Source: Actinobacteria bacterium OK074 (GTDB lineage Bacteria > Actinomycetota > Actinomycetes > Streptomycetales > Streptomycetaceae). Taken from it: a DNA stretch of 64,000 nucleotides. The first letter of the stretch is position 1, and the number at the start of each line of letters is the position of its first letter. The stretch is from assembly GCA_001298575.1 (NCBI GenBank), contig LJCV01000188.1:124001-188000 (forward strand). The letters run 5' to 3'. Made by a program: the position numbers and the translations under genes. The notes under the pieces were generated by a model that did not search any database, was not told where the DNA came from, and was given only the letters and a program-made list of their open reading frames with translations. Shown here in pieces: positions 35,521-43,496 of this stretch.

Positions 35521-36720
35521 TCACCCCCGGGAGCGGGCCGCGTCGACCGAGGCCGCCATCCGCCGTACCGCCTCGCCGATCAGTTCCGGTGAGGTCGCCA
35601 GGTTCAGCCGTGCGAAGCCCGTGCCGCCGGTGCCGAAGGGGATGCCGGAGCTGAGGGCTACGCGGCCGTGTTCCAGGAAGACCGCGGCCGGGTCGTCGGA
35701 CAGGCCGAGCGGGCGGCAGTCCAGCCAGGCCAGATAGGTGGCCCGGGCGGGTGCGCAGGACACGGCGGGCAGGTGCTTGGCCAGCAGGTCGGCGAGCAGG
35801 CGTCGGTTGTCGTCGAGGCCGGCCAGCAGGGCATCCAGCCAGTCGCCGCCGTCGCGCAGCGCGGCGGTGTGGGCGATGACGCCGACGTGGCTCGGGCCGT
35901 GGCCGACCTCCTCCGGCAGCCGGGCCAGGTCGTCCGCGGCCCCGGGCCCGGCGACGGCGAGGGCCGCCTTGAGACCGGCCAGGTTCCAGCCCTTGGACGC
36001 CGACATCAGCGAGAGGCCGTGCTCCGCGCCGGGCACGCTCAGATACGGCACGAACGCCGTGCCCGCGGCCACGACCGGCGCGTGGATCTCGTCCGCCACG
36101 ACCCGCACCCCGTACGCCCGGGCCAGCCGCGCGACCTCCGCCAGCTCGGCGGCGGTGTGCACCGTCCCGGTCGGGTTGTGGGGGCTGCACAGCAGGTACA
36201 CCGGCCGCTCCGAGACCCGGCGGGCGCGGGCGAAGGCGTCCTCCAGCGCGGCGAGGTCGATCCGCCACTCCGGGCCCAGCGGGGCCTCCACGACCGGGCG
36301 GCCCAGGTTGCCGACGAACTGGTAGAACGGCGGGTAGACAGGGCAGTTGACGACGACCGGGTCACCCGGACCGGAGACCAGCTTCAGCATCTCGACGATG
36401 CCCAGCATCACGTCGGGCACCACCGCCGTCCGCTCCACCGCCAACCCCGCCCAGCCCCACCGCTCGCTCGCGAAGCCGGCCAGCGCTTCGGCGTACGCGG
36501 TCCCGGCCGGGTAACCGGTGTCGCCGAGCGCCATCGCGTCGTTGACGGCCCGCACGACGGGCTCCGCCAGCGGCACGTCCATCTCGGCCACCCACAACGG
36601 CAGCACATCGGCGGCGTACGTACGCCATTTCATGCTCGTCCGCCGCCGGAGCTGTTCGAGGGTGAGCTGACGCAACGGATCGACGGAGGGGGCACGGTGG
36701 CCGCGAGGCGTACTGTCCAT
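35521..36720 (-). CDS. PLP-dependent aminotransferase/C-S lyase (PatB/MalY-like)
   Basis: A 399-aa fold-type I PLP enzyme. Start signature [12 protein letters not shown] and [13 protein letters not shown] are typical of cystathionine beta-lyase-type PatB/MalY proteins. The cofactor Lys lies in [15 protein letters not shown], with [13 protein letters not shown] and [11 protein letters not shown] upstream. It probably cleaves C-S bonds of cystathionine or related amino acids to pyruvate, ammonia and a thiol. It is convergent with the ATPase gene and appears monocistronic; no link to the catabolic genes is evident. Confidence 0.88.
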   Translation of the reverse strand: MDSTPRGHRAPSVDPLRQLTLEQLRRRTSMKWRTYAADVLPLWVAEMDVPLAEPVVRAVNDAMALGDTGYPAGTAYAEALAGFASERWGWAGLAVERTAVVPDVMLGIVEMLKLVSGPGDPVVVNCPVYPPFYQFVGNLGRPVVEAPLGPEWRIDLAALEDAFARARRVSERPVYLLCSPHNPTGTVHTAAELAEVARLARAYGVRVVADEIHAPVVAAGTAFVPYLSVPGAEHGLSLMSASKGWNLAGLKAALAVAGPGAADDLARLPEEVGHGPSHVGVIAHTAALRDGGDWLDALLAGLDDNRRLLADLLAKHLPAVSCAPARATYLAWLDCRPLGLSDDPAAVFLEHGRVALSSGIPFGTGGTGFARLNLATSPELIGEAVRRMAASVDAARSRG

Positions 36721-36878
36721 GCGGCAAAAATAGGGGAACGGGCCGAGGGGGAGCGAGAGGCAGGGAGGGCGCCACCGGCCGCCGCGTCCCCGGCGCGCGG
36801 CGGTGAATCCGCGGACGAACCCACGGATGCCGGCCCCTCACCCCAACCGGTCACCAGCAGGCCGTCACCGAGCCCCCC

Positions 36879-37676
36879 TCACCAAGCCGTCCAACCCCCG
36901 TCCACCGTCAACGTCGTCCCCGTCACGAACCGGGACGCATCCGAGGCCAGGAACACCGCCGCCCCGCCCAGTTCCTCCGTGCTGCCCACCCGGCCCAGCG
37001 GGGTGCTCCGGACGATCCGGTCGCCCCACTTGCTGGACAGCAGCCCGGAGCTGAGGTCGGTGTGGAAGTAGCCGGGGGCCAGCGAGTTGACCCGTACCCC
37101 GCGGTCGGCCCATTCCACGGCGAGCGACTTGGTGAGCGCCTCGACCCCGCCCTTGCTGGCCGCGTACGCCGCGATCCGCTCGAAGCCCGTGCTGGCGTGC
37201 ACCGACGACACGTTGACGATCGAGCCCGAGCCCTGCTCCAGCATGACCTTGCCGGCCTCGCGGCAGCAGAAGAACGTGCCCTGGAGGTTGATGTCCAGGA
37301 CGTGCCGCCAGTCCTCGTCGGTGACCCGCTCGCTGCGGGTGAAGTGCGGGCTGACCCCGGCGCAGTTGACCACCGCGTCCAGCCGTCCCGTCCGCTCGGT
37401 GATCTGCCCGACGATCGTGCGTACGGCGTCGGAGTCGGCCACCGAACCCGGCAGCACCAGCGCCTTGCCGCCGTTCTGGGCGAGTTCCGCCTCCAGGCTC
37501 TCCAGGTCGGTGGCCGTGCGCGCGGTCACCGCCACGGTCGCCCCGGCCTGGGAGAGCGCCACCGCGATGGCGCGGCCGAGCCCCTTGCCCGCGCCGGTCA
37601 CCCACGCCGTCCTGCCGTCGAGCCGCAGCTGGGTGTTCACGTCGGGCACGCCGCCACCGTTGTTCTCGTCCGCCAC
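36879..37676 (-). CDS. Short-chain dehydrogenase/reductase
   Basis: A 265-aa classical SDR. It has TGAGKGLGRAIA (cofactor binding), NCAGVSP, NVSSVHAST (catalytic Ser), YAASKGGVEALTKSLA (Tyr and Lys) and the C-terminal FVTGTTLTVDGGWTAW. It oxidises or reduces an alcohol/ketone with NAD(P). It lies three bases after the acyl-CoA synthetase gene in the same orientation, so the two form a transcript divergent from the enoyl-CoA hydratase operon, with a regulon box between. It is probably the 3-hydroxyacyl or ring-hydroxyl dehydrogenase of the pathway. Confidence 0.9.
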   Translation of the reverse strand: MADENNGGGVPDVNTQLRLDGRTAWVTGAGKGLGRAIAVALSQAGATVAVTARTATDLESLEAELAQNGGKALVLPGSVADSDAVRTIVGQITERTGRLDAVVNCAGVSPHFTRSERVTDEDWRHVLDINLQGTFFCCREAGKVMLEQGSGSIVNVSSVHASTGFERIAAYAASKGGVEALTKSLAVEWADRGVRVNSLAPGYFHTDLSSGLLSSKWGDRIVRSTPLGRVGSTEELGGAAVFLASDASRFVTGTTLTVDGGWTAW

Positions 37677-37679
37677 CGC

Positions 37680-39248
37680 TCAGCCCTCCGTCGACTCGTC
37701 GACCACCGGAATGTCCCGCAGGGTCCGTTTGAGGACCTTCCCCGACGGTGTCCGGGGCAGTTCGTCGACGACGTCGAAGCGGACCGGCACCTTGAACTTG
37801 GCCAGCCGGGTGCGGCAGAACTCGCGCAGCTCCTCCGTACCGGCCCGCGCGTCCGGCCGGAAGACCACGAAGGCGCGCGGGACCTCGCCCCAGCGCGGGT
37901 GGTCGATGCCCACCACGGCGGCTTCGAGGACGGCGGGGTGCTCGTACAGGACCCGTTCGACCTCGGGGGTGGCGATGTTCTCGCCGCCCGAGACGATCAT
38001 GTCCTTCTTGCGGTCGTCGATGAAGAGGAAGCCGTCCTCGTCGACGTGGCCGATGTCGCCGGTGTGGAACCAGCCGTCGCGCAGGGCGGTGGCGGTGGCC
38101 TTCTCGTCGCGCCAGTAGCCGGTGAAGACCTTCGGGCCGCGCAGGGTGATCTCGCCGAGACCGCCCGTCGGGACCTCGACGCCCATGTCGTCGACGATCC
38201 TGACCTGCGTGTGCGGGACCGGCCGGCCGACCGAGCCCAGCTTGGCCAGGGCGTGCTCGCGGTCCAGGAAGGTGTCGCCGGAGACCGTCTCGGTCAGACC
38301 GTAGGCATCGGCGAACCAGGCGTTGGGGAACGCGGTCATGATCCGCCGCAGCACCGGCTCGGGCGTCTTCTCGCCGCCGCCCAGGACGAAACGGACGGAC
38401 GAGGTGTCGTACGACTCGCGGTCGGGGACCTCCAGGACCGCGTTGACCATGGCGGGGGCCAGCCACACGTTGGTGACCTTGTGCTCCTCGATGGCGCGCA
38501 GCGCGCTCGGCGCGTCGAAGCGGCGCTGGAGGACCACGGAACCGCCCGCGTACAGGACCCCGAGGGCGGGCATGTCCAGGCCGCCGACGTGGTAGAGCGG
38601 ACCGCAGACCAGCGTGGTGTCCGCTGCGGTCAGGCCGAAGTGGACGATGTGGGCCAGGTTCTTGGCCTGCACGTTGCCGTAGGTGATACGGACGCCCTTG
38701 GGGCGTGAGGTGGTGCCCGAGGTGTACATCAGCCGCTGGAGGTCGTCGAGCGCCACGTCCACGGGCTCGACGAGGGCGCCCTCGTGCTGGGCGAGGAGGT
38801 CCTCGTAACCGGTCCACGCCCCCGATGCGGCGGCCCCGGTCTCGCCGGACGCCTCCCGGTCCACCAGGATGCGGTGTTCCAGATCGGGCAGTTTCTTGGC
38901 GATGCGTTCCGTCGCCGGGGCGAACTCGGCCTCGGTGACGATCGCCTTCGCCTGGGCGTGGCCCAGGATGTACGCCCACTCCTCTTCCGACAGGCGGTAG
39001 TTCAGCGGGAGGAAGACCGCGCCGATCCGATTGGCCGCGTAGATCAGTTCCAGGAACTCGGGCCGGTTGTACAGCAGCAGCCCGACGACGTCACCGCGCC
39101 GGATGCCCAGGTCGGCCAGTCCCTCGGCCAACTGGTTCACCCTGGCGTGTAGTTGACGCACCGTCAGGTGGCGCTCGTCCTGCGCCACGACCACCGCGTC
39201 CGGCCGTTGGGCCAGGTGGTAGTCGAGGATGCTCGCGAAATTGTGCAC
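37680..39248 (-). CDS. Acyl-CoA synthetase (AMP-forming)
   Basis: A 522-aa ANL-superfamily ligase. It shows the P-loop YTSGTTSRPKG, the adenine motif FADAYGLTETVSGD, GYWRDEKATATALRDGWFHT, HTGDIGHVDEDGFLFIDDRK and the C-terminal catalytic Lys in PRTPSGKVLKRTLR. It activates a carboxylic acid to its CoA thioester using ATP. The ATG at 39248 faces the shared regulatory gap. This step would feed the acyl-CoA dehydrogenase and enoyl-CoA hydratase encoded divergently. The acyl substrate cannot be inferred from sequence alone. Confidence 0.92.
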   Translation of the reverse strand: MHNFASILDYHLAQRPDAVVVAQDERHLTVRQLHARVNQLAEGLADLGIRRGDVVGLLLYNRPEFLELIYAANRIGAVFLPLNYRLSEEEWAYILGHAQAKAIVTEAEFAPATERIAKKLPDLEHRILVDREASGETGAAASGAWTGYEDLLAQHEGALVEPVDVALDDLQRLMYTSGTTSRPKGVRITYGNVQAKNLAHIVHFGLTAADTTLVCGPLYHVGGLDMPALGVLYAGGSVVLQRRFDAPSALRAIEEHKVTNVWLAPAMVNAVLEVPDRESYDTSSVRFVLGGGEKTPEPVLRRIMTAFPNAWFADAYGLTETVSGDTFLDREHALAKLGSVGRPVPHTQVRIVDDMGVEVPTGGLGEITLRGPKVFTGYWRDEKATATALRDGWFHTGDIGHVDEDGFLFIDDRKKDMIVSGGENIATPEVERVLYEHPAVLEAAVVGIDHPRWGEVPRAFVVFRPDARAGTEELREFCRTRLAKFKVPVRFDVVDELPRTPSGKVLKRTLRDIPVVDESTEG

Positions 39249-39313
39249 GGCGACTCTCCGGCTCGGCGGCCGGGAATGTCCCGACCGGTCGGTTGCCCGC
39301 TCCCAAGATTTAG

Positions 39314-39329
39314 TGTACCCATTGGTCTA
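39314..39329. promoter_or_regulatory. ACC-N4-GGTC regulon box 1
   Basis: TGTACCCATTGGTCTA in the gap between the divergent acyl-CoA synthetase and enoyl-CoA hydratase genes. It matches the box at 43419-43434 in all 12 fixed positions. Confidence 0.7.
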
Positions 39330-39420
39330 TAAAACCTGTACCGCACTTTACGACGACGCTCGCTGATCGACAACCATCCGGACCACCGGGATGTCGCTTC
39401 CGCAGATGAGGAGGGCTTCC

Positions 39421-40245
39421 GTGCCACGCATCCGGCTCGACCCCGACGGCCCCGTCGTGACCGTCCGCCTCGACAATCCCCCGATGAACGCCTTCGACGA
39501 CGTCCAGCGCGACGAACTGGCCGCCTGCGCGCGCCGGCTCGCGGACGCCCGCGACGTCCGGGCGGTCGTCCTCTACGGAGGCGAGAAGCTCTTCGCGGCG
39601 GGTGCGGACATCAAGGCGCTGGCCGCGATGGGGCCCGAGGAGGTACGGGGCTGGAACCGCGCGCTGCAACGCACCTTCGAAGAGGTGGCCCGGCTGCCCA
39701 TGCCGGTCGTCGCGGCCATCACGGGATACGCGCTCGGCGGCGGCATGGAACTGGCGCTCGCCGCCGACTACCGGATCGCCGCCGAGAACGCGGTCCTGGG
39801 CCAGCCGGAAGTACAGCTCGGCATCATGCCCGGCTCCGGCGGCACCCAGCGGCTGGCCCGGCTGATCGGCCCGGCGCGCGCCAAGAACCTGCTGATGACC
39901 GGCCGCCGGGTGCGCGCCGAGGAGGCGCTGCGGCTCGGGCTGGTGGACGAGGTCGTCCCCGCCGACGCCGTCCTCGACACCGCGCTCGGCTACGCCCGCC
40001 GGCTCGCCGAGGGACCGGCGGCCGCGCTGGAGGCCATCAAGGAAGCGGTGGACCACGGCGCCGACACCGGCCTGACCGCCGGACTCGCCCTCGAACGCTC
40101 CTTGTTCACCGGGGTGTTCGGCACCGCGGACGCGGGGGACGGCATTCGTTCCTTCCTCGAACACGGCCCGGGCAAGGCGCACTTCAACGGCTCGGCCCGG
40201 GAGGGAGAACCGGGCGAGGGGCCCCTGCGGCCCCGCGACGCTTAA
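39421..40245 (+). CDS. Enoyl-CoA hydratase/isomerase
   Basis: A 274-aa crotonase-fold protein. It has VRLDNPPMNAFDD, the oxyanion segment FAAGADIKAL and AITGYALGGGMELALAADYR, with the Glu-containing QPEVQLGIMPGSGGTQRL. It hydrates an enoyl-CoA or isomerises its double bond. The GTG at 39421 has GAGGAGGG upstream and was preferred over an ATG at 39391 that lacks one. It is the first gene of a plus-strand operon with alcohol dehydrogenase and acyl-CoA dehydrogenase. Confidence 0.9.
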   Translation: MPRIRLDPDGPVVTVRLDNPPMNAFDDVQRDELAACARRLADARDVRAVVLYGGEKLFAAGADIKALAAMGPEEVRGWNRALQRTFEEVARLPMPVVAAITGYALGGGMELALAADYRIAAENAVLGQPEVQLGIMPGSGGTQRLARLIGPARAKNLLMTGRRVRAEEALRLGLVDEVVPADAVLDTALGYARRLAEGPAAALEAIKEAVDHGADTGLTAGLALERSLFTGVFGTADAGDGIRSFLEHGPGKAHFNGSAREGEPGEGPLRPRDA

Positions 40246-40296
40246 CACGCCGGCCCGGCGGAGCACACCGTACGAGACGAAAGGGGTGGAGCGAAC

Positions 40297-41355
40297 ATGA
40301 AGGCACTGCGCTGGCACGGTGCACGGGATCTGCGTTTCGAAGAGGTGGCCGAACCTCCCGACCCGGCCCCGCACGAAGCGGTCGTCGAAGTCGCCTGGTG
40401 CGGAGTGTGCGGCACCGATCTGCACGAGTTCCTCGAAGGCCCGCACATGATCCGCGAGAGTCCGCACCCGCTGACCGGGGCCGCCCCGCCGCTCGCGCTC
40501 GGCCACGAATTCAGCGGCACCGTCCTGGCGTTGGGCGCCGAGGTGGCCGGGATCGCCGTCGGCGACCGGGTGACCGCGGACCCGGTGTGGCGCTGCGGCG
40601 TCTGTTTCTGGTGCGCGCGCGGTGAATACCACATCTGCCCCAAGAGCGGTTCCGTGGGCCTGGCCTCGCCCGGCGGCTTCGCCGAGCGGGTCACCGTACC
40701 GCTCGCCGGTCTGACCCGGCTGCCCGACAACGTCGACGACGAACTGGCCGCCGTGGCCGAGCCGTTGGCGGTCGGGCTGCACGCGGTGTCCCGTGCCGGG
40801 GTGCGGCCGGGCGACAACGTCCTGGTCGTGGGCGGCGGTCCCATCGGTGTCGCCGTGGTCATGGCGGCCAAGATCGCCGGCGCGGCCGGGCTGTACGTGA
40901 GCGAACCCCTCGCCGGGCGCCGCGAGATGCTGCTCGGCATCGGTGTCACCGAAGCCTTCGACCCGCGCGAAGTCGACGTGCGCCGCGAGGTGTTCACGCG
41001 CACCGGGCGCATCGGCCCCGACGTCGTCATCGACGCGACCGGCGTACCGCAACTGGCCGGCCAGGCCGTGGCCACCGTCCGGCGCGGCGGGCGGGTCGTG
41101 CTCGCCGGGGTCGGGCACGGCAGCGTCGAGTTCGACATGGGCCAACTCGTCTTCTACGAGCGTTCCGTCGTCGGCACGCTCGGCTACAACTTCGACATCC
41201 CGCGGGTGATCGACCTGCTGAGCACCGGGCGTCTGGACGCGTCGCCCCTGATCACCGGACGTTTCTCACTGGCGGACGGGACCGGGGTCTTCGCGGACCT
41301 GGCTGCCGACCGGGCCCGCCACCTCAAAGTTCTGCTGACCCCGAAGGGACTGTGA
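40297..41355 (+). CDS. Zinc-dependent medium-chain alcohol dehydrogenase
   Basis: A 352-aa MDR protein related to butanediol/sorbitol/threonine dehydrogenases. Catalytic zinc residues sit in WCGVCGTDLHEF and LALGHEFSGTV; the structural zinc loop is CGVCFWCARGEYHIC, with four Cys. The NAD-binding fold is VLVVGGGPIGVAVVMAA. It oxidises a secondary alcohol to a ketone or the reverse. It starts 51 bases after the hydratase and ends one base before the acyl-CoA dehydrogenase start codon. It probably handles a cyclic or branched alcohol in this pathway; the substrate is unknown. Confidence 0.9.
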   Translation: MKALRWHGARDLRFEEVAEPPDPAPHEAVVEVAWCGVCGTDLHEFLEGPHMIRESPHPLTGAAPPLALGHEFSGTVLALGAEVAGIAVGDRVTADPVWRCGVCFWCARGEYHICPKSGSVGLASPGGFAERVTVPLAGLTRLPDNVDDELAAVAEPLAVGLHAVSRAGVRPGDNVLVVGGGPIGVAVVMAAKIAGAAGLYVSEPLAGRREMLLGIGVTEAFDPREVDVRREVFTRTGRIGPDVVIDATGVPQLAGQAVATVRRGGRVVLAGVGHGSVEFDMGQLVFYERSVVGTLGYNFDIPRVIDLLSTGRLDASPLITGRFSLADGTGVFADLAADRARHLKVLLTPKGL

Positions 41356-41356
41356 C

Positions 41357-42511
41357 ATGGATTTCGACCTGCCGGAGGAGACCCGGGCCCTTCAGGACAT
41401 GGTCCGTGAGTTCGCCGCCAACGAGATCACCCCGCACGCGGCCCAGTGGTCCGAGAACGAGATCTTCCCCACCAAGATCTTCACCAAGCTGGGCGAACTC
41501 GGCCTGATGGGCATGCTCGTGCCCGAGGAGTACGACGGCGCGGGCGCCGACATGGTCACCTATGTCGCGGTGATGGAGGAACTCGGCGCCGCCGACCAGT
41601 CGGTGGCCTCCTCCTGGAACGCCCACTCGACCATCGCCACCCTGCCGCTGCTCGCCTACGGCACCGAGGAACAGAAGCAGCGCTGGCTGGCCCCGCTGGC
41701 CCGCGGCGAGGCCATCGGCGCCTTCGGCCTGACCGAGCCCGAGGCGGGCTCCGACGCGGCCGGGATCGCCACCACCGCGCGCCGGGAGAACGGCGGCTGG
41801 GTGATCAACGGCACCAAGATGTTCATCACCAACGCGGGCACCGACATCAGCCAGGGCGTCACCCTGCTCGCCACGACCGGCAAGAACGACGACGGACGCA
41901 AGCGGTTCGCGACCTTCTACGTCCCCACCGGCACCCCCGGCTACACCGTCGGCGCGAAGCTCAAGAAGCTCGGCTGGCACGCCATGGACACCCGCGAACT
42001 GATCTTCACCGACTGCTGGATCGCCGACGACCACCTCATCGGCGAGGAGGGCAACGGACTGCGCCAGTTCCTCTCGGTCCTCGACGGCGGCCGGATCAGC
42101 GTCGCGGCCCTGGGCCTCTCGCTCGCCAAGGCGGCGCTCGCCCTGGCCGTCAAACACGCCAAGGAACGGCACCAGTTCGGCCGTCCGCTCTCCGACTTCC
42201 AGGCCATCGCGCACAAGATCGCCGACATCGGCACCGAGTACCAGGCCGCCCGCTGGATGGTCTACCGCGCCGCCTGGCTCGCCGACCAGGGCCGCCCGCA
42301 CAGCACCGAGGCCGCCATGGCCAAGCTGTACGCCTCCGAGGTCGCCAACCGGGCGGCCTCCCAGGCGGTGCAGATCCACGGCGGCTACGGCTATGTGCGC
42401 GAGTCGGAGATCTCCCGCTTCTACGCCGACGCGAAGATCCTGGAGATCGGCGAGGGCACCAACGAGATCCAGCGCAACGTGATCGCGCGGGCGCTGGTGA
42501 AGGAGTCATGA
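41357..42511 (+). CDS. Acyl-CoA dehydrogenase
   Basis: A 384-aa flavoprotein of the ACAD family. Signatures are AFGLTEPEAGSDAAGI (FAD/substrate), KMFITNAGTDISQG and the C-terminal VQIHGGYGYVRESEISRFY and IGEGTNEIQRNVIAR. It introduces the alpha-beta double bond that the enoyl-CoA hydratase then uses. Length is standard for butyryl/isovaleryl-type members. It is the last gene of the plus-strand operon and is followed by a strong hairpin before the convergent tetR gene. Confidence 0.93.
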   Translation: MDFDLPEETRALQDMVREFAANEITPHAAQWSENEIFPTKIFTKLGELGLMGMLVPEEYDGAGADMVTYVAVMEELGAADQSVASSWNAHSTIATLPLLAYGTEEQKQRWLAPLARGEAIGAFGLTEPEAGSDAAGIATTARRENGGWVINGTKMFITNAGTDISQGVTLLATTGKNDDGRKRFATFYVPTGTPGYTVGAKLKKLGWHAMDTRELIFTDCWIADDHLIGEEGNGLRQFLSVLDGGRISVAALGLSLAKAALALAVKHAKERHQFGRPLSDFQAIAHKIADIGTEYQAARWMVYRAAWLADQGRPHSTEAAMAKLYASEVANRAASQAVQIHGGYGYVRESEISRFYADAKILEIGEGTNEIQRNVIARALVKES

Positions 42512-42515
42512 CAGA

Positions 42516-42557
42516 CCGGGGCCCGCACTGCGCGTGGCGGCGCGGTGCGGGCCCCGG
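42516..42557. terminator. Bidirectional terminator
   Basis: CCGGGGCCCGCAC (42516-42528) pairs perfectly with GTGCGGGCCCCGG (42545-42557) around a 16-base loop. It lies between the convergent acyl-CoA dehydrogenase and tetR genes. Confidence 0.75.
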
Positions 42558-42576
42558 CGGGCGGTCCTGCCCGGGT

Positions 42577-43284
42577 TCAGCTGGCGAGCGCGGTCGGCTC
42601 CCACTGGGCCTCGGGGTCCAGCGGAAGGTCGGGCCGGTCGCGCTTGAAGGCGGCGGCCAGCTCCTCCACGTCCGGCAGTACGCCCGCGGGCGCGGCGAAG
42701 CCGCGGAAGAGCGTGCCGCAGTACTCGCCGGACAGGAAGGCCGCGTCCCACTGTCCCTCGGGCCGCACCCATTGGTAGGTGTGGTTGTGCAGGTTGAGGA
42801 ACTGCAGGGTGGCCAGGCGCAGTTCGGTCACCTGGAAGGACCCCTGCTCGACGGCCTCGGTGAGCAGCCCGGTGACCAGCGCCTCGAAGTCGGAGCGCTG
42901 GCCCAGCAGGGTTTCGAGTTCCTGTCCGCTGAGGCTGCGGTAGTCGTGCTCGTAGACCCAGATGTGGTCGAGCCTGCGGAAGATGATCGTCAGCAGCGAC
43001 TCCGACAGCAGCCGCAGCCGCAGCAGCGGATCGGCCTCCAGGGCGGCGATCTCACGGGCGCGGCCCAGCAGCGGGCCCATGACCCGCGACTGGATCTCGA
43101 CCAGCAGGTGTTCCTTGGAGCCGATGTAGTAGTACAGGGCCCCCTTGGCGAGGCCGACCGCGCGGCCCAGGTCGTTGATGGAGGTCGCGGCGTAGCCCTG
43201 GCGGGCGAACAGCGAGGCCGCTATGTCGATGATCTTCTGGCGTCTGACCTCGAAACCCGGCCCGTGACCCGGCGGTCGTGGCAT
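42577..43284 (-). CDS. TetR-family regulator, probable master of the catabolic cluster
   Basis: A 235-aa TetR protein. HTH region: ATSINDLGRAVGLAKGALYY, followed by YIGSKEHLLVEI; this style is typical of regulators of CoA-thioester and steroid/fatty-acid catabolism (KstR2-like look). The C-terminal ligand domain contains VYEHDYRSLSGQ. ATG 43284 has GGGGAGAG upstream. It is divergent from the E1 gene, and the gap carries box TAGACCAGACGGTACA, matching boxes before several other operons of the cluster. The ligand is inferred to be an acyl-CoA intermediate. Confidence 0.88.
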   Translation of the reverse strand: MPRPPGHGPGFEVRRQKIIDIAASLFARQGYAATSINDLGRAVGLAKGALYYYIGSKEHLLVEIQSRVMGPLLGRAREIAALEADPLLRLRLLSESLLTIIFRRLDHIWVYEHDYRSLSGQELETLLGQRSDFEALVTGLLTEAVEQGSFQVTELRLATLQFLNLHNHTYQWVRPEGQWDAAFLSGEYCGTLFRGFAAPAGVLPDVEELAAAFKRDRPDLPLDPEAQWEPTALAS

Positions 43285-43418
43285 CGCTTCTCTCCCCGAT
43301 GGACGTGGCGGCGCAAGAGCAGGAACCGGGGTTCGGCACTGCCGGCCCCGAGGCCGCTCCGGCCGGCCCGGGGGCACGGCTGGGGGGAAAGCGGACTCCG
43401 GGACACCGCCTAGTTTGC

Positions 43419-43434
43419 TAGACCAGACGGTACA
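43419..43434. promoter_or_regulatory. ACC-N4-GGTC regulon box 2
   Basis: TAGACCAGACGGTACA, which reads TGTACCGTCTGGTCTA on the minus strand. It lies between tetR and the E1 gene, 63 bp upstream of the E1 ATG, consistent with autoregulation. Confidence 0.7.
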
Positions 43435-43496
43435 TTAAAAGATGGACTCAGACGGCGCGCGGACGCGCCGTCGGCGCGAGCATAGCGAGGACGCGC